DNA from: JAUWMI01 sp964454265
GTDB lineage: Bacteria; Sumerlaeota; Sumerlaeia; MWCT01; JAUWMI01
Direction of reading: 5' to 3'
Assembly (NCBI GenBank): GCA_964454265.1
Contig: CAYVXD010000003.1
Coordinates: 1-64,000 of the forward strand
DNA: 64,000 nt
Notes under the pieces: generated by a model
Databases searched by the model: none
The model's input: the letters and a program-made list of their open reading frames with translations, nothing else
Told to the model about the DNA's origin: nothing
Shown here: piece after piece, positions 63,801 to 64,000 of the stretch
How positions within the stretch are numbered: position 1 is the stretch's first letter
How the letters are laid out: the number at the start of each line of letters is the position of its first letter
Program-made: the position numbers and the translations under genes

Positions 63801-63991
63801 GTTTGCCAGGTGATCTCTGCCTGGCTCTCTGTTACCCCCACCACCTGCACATCACTGATCACCGGAGCAGCCAGGCATGGTAGGGGCGTTAAATTTAACG
63901 CCCCTACGGCAAAAAGCATCACCGCCCAGACCCAGACAGACCCTGTCGGGACGAGCGAGCAACTGCCTATGAAGGTCCTCACTACCTTCAT
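60887..63991 (-). CDS. Large secreted FN3/lamin-tail protein with tandem unknown C-terminal modules
   Basis: The 1034-residue protein has a signal peptide (ending about LPCLAAP, residue 42), an FN3-type domain (PAP_N/fibronectin-like, about 45-135, with EITWQTNEPATSKVNYGLE), a domain of the MAM/laminin-like beta type (about 140-310, ENG YLDDVTLAERV), a further beta segment, a second FN3 (about 440-530, ATIEWTTDEPTASLVEYGPA), a lamin-tail (LTD) domain (about 535-690, GTPVVINELDLGDLDWIEIY) and two copies of the 165-residue module also ending the subtilase (692-866 and 867-1034). No enzyme motif was found. A 28-nt perfect palindrome forms part of its signal-peptide codons. Confidence 0.82.
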   Translation of the reverse strand: MKVVRTFIGSCSLVPTGSVWVWAVMLFAVGALNLTPLPCLAAPVISDVQVVGVTESQAEITWQTNEPATSKVNYGLECAQLSTSVVSTDYVTVHAITITGLEECTTYFFEVASTNVHGQETVNNNAGSCYVFSTKIISPILMYDFESADSQDWTAYSLSGPAEWVRESFASAHSPTHVWYCKDLDQVKDDVLQSPPLEIPANSLLIFWHTFRLEPQFDGAVVEISIDEGSTWTDLGDRITQGGYTNSIYGETPLKGRMAWTGGEIGAMTKVAIDLDGLEGSSRLIRFRVATDIGIGYPQYPGWYLDDVTLAERVECVSSRGVLSLDRAVYRCTDVIMITLVDGDLADLGQYTVYATSTTEATTETVTLAETAQGIFSGSLAIAEGPPVSDGVLQVSSGDLIAVTYNDADDGTGTGRTVIATATIDCIGPTISNVQIINIQDTGATIEWTTDEPTASLVEYGPACSFLIGSGYSSVPVTQHSLSLSGLQRGTTYYFRVVAADASGNTTIDDQNGNCYSFSTLSGTPVVINELDLGDLDWIEIYNRSASSYDLTNWRIEWTDTHLGSGSFTLPSVVLPSHGYLLIREGPGTNGLGEIYTHSEIRWYELRGGSCALVNAAGQGVDFVRWGSSTASPPAGTAWSDTNPPSARSNTHGHTLGRDAQSSDHDKGSDWENTCGIDAEHPTPGACNGDFVRRDAYAGFSSWSFITTPAVFTEPQAGIGPGGSLQIAATSNISNFGFWSSPTTDIPLIGDSLYEARFLISTDETTPLQVPQFRLRLNLDNNQLNGAMVVDSVANALVAPISSPKEYWFYFSPSVGDGGNMGGAQSLSAAMDLMGFNPLDSPQASLFLHSLTVNRIAKRQLEGVTRAKIYTFESGEEGWSFFSVPAVFSEPVPSSSNGSLGLQSMSNTNTFGGWNSPAEIPIWGDTVYRARFLVHSDQTDRSIVPTVRLRLHSQDWQVSTNLVVNSTGNGDCSPSPMPVEYEIYFYPPQEMISGPIQNMFAAWDIMNFDPADSSQAILGVDQVILEHLEVPRLP
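60890..61918 (-). repeat. Tandem protein module, two copies, in the FN3/LTD protein
   Basis: Copy 1 is coded by 61918-61394 and copy 2 by 61393-60890. Shared landmarks with the subtilase copies: W at the start (SSWSF, EGWSF), NFGFW/NTFGGW with S-P, VP-x-[FV]RLRL, and MDLMGFNPLDS/WDIMNFDPADS near the end. Confidence 0.8.
63880..63907 (-). repeat. 28-nt perfect palindrome inside the signal-peptide codons
   Basis: GTAGGGGCGTTAAA and TTTAACGCCCCTAC are exact inverted halves. It belongs to the GTAGGGGC family of 37168 and 54474. In frame it encodes VGALNLTPL, residues 29-37 of the 1034-residue protein, in the hydrophobic-to-cleavage part of the signal peptide. Confidence 0.85.
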
Positions 63992-64000
63992 GATTGGACT

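Noticed and set aside
9018..64000. SRP RNA, tmRNA, RNase P RNA or rRNA in the intergenic regions
   Set aside because: I looked for their hallmark sequences (for example GGAAGGAAGCAG for SRP and GAGGAAAGTCC for RNase P) and did not see them.

Overview
The window looks like part of a draft scaffold (a 100-N gap at 30765-30864) from an uncultivated, probably diderm bacterium with base composition near 50% G+C by eye. Pointers to an uncultivated phylum (Sumerlaeota/BRC1 and relatives are my guess, not proven) are an McsA-McsB-ClpC cluster without CtsR, DUF2298 and Agl23-type (TIGR03663) membrane proteins, an ASPIC/UnbV protein, large modular secreted proteins and HD-GYP/FHA signalling. Housekeeping anchors are dnaN (15683-16822), fmt (37376-38326), glgA (6853-8340), clpC/mcsB/mcsA (20957-25262), a ClC channel, tRNA-Leu(CAA) and tRNA-Gly(CCC).

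Layout. 1-6.8 kb is a decayed accessory zone: two large RHS genes and one RHS scrap, all on the minus strand, each large copy with a LamG domain spliced into the RHS core and its own C-terminal tip, followed by a broken PIN toxin gene and a RAYT-type transposase remnant. 6.8-17.2 kb holds glgA, two overlapping pseudokinase genes, a glycosyltransferase, a TPR protein, a GT39-like enzyme, dnaN, and a small gene at 16956-17150 that reads through an in-frame UGA followed by a SECIS-like hairpin (candidate selenoprotein). 17.4-20.75 kb is an integron-type cassette array without an integrase: an XhoI/PaeR7I-type restriction-modification pair, HicBA, a UPF0158 protein and an unknown protein, separated by attC-like sites. 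20.9-25.3 kb is the protein-arginine-kinase/ClpC cluster. 25.7-36 kb is a membrane glycosylation cluster (DUF2298, Agl23-like, GT39) interrupted by the assembly gap and by an A+T-richer islet; a PA14 fragment on the far side may be the severed tail of the GT39 gene.

36-64 kb carries an ankyrin lipoprotein, fmt, two secreted beta-propeller-type proteins with the same C-terminal W-x-L-Y-[YE] ending, the ClC channel, a SIS isomerase-like protein, a subtilase, a radical SAM/Mth938 pair, an amidohydrolase, a nitroreductase, a LysM/M23 lipoprotein, an FHA-GAF-HD-GYP regulator, an O-antigen-ligase-like TPR protein and a 1034-residue secreted FN3/lamin-tail protein. The subtilase and the 1034-residue protein share an unrecognised tandem C-terminal module of about 165 residues. 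Several families of dispersed palindromes and REP-like motifs lie in the gaps and mark many of the gene breakpoints.
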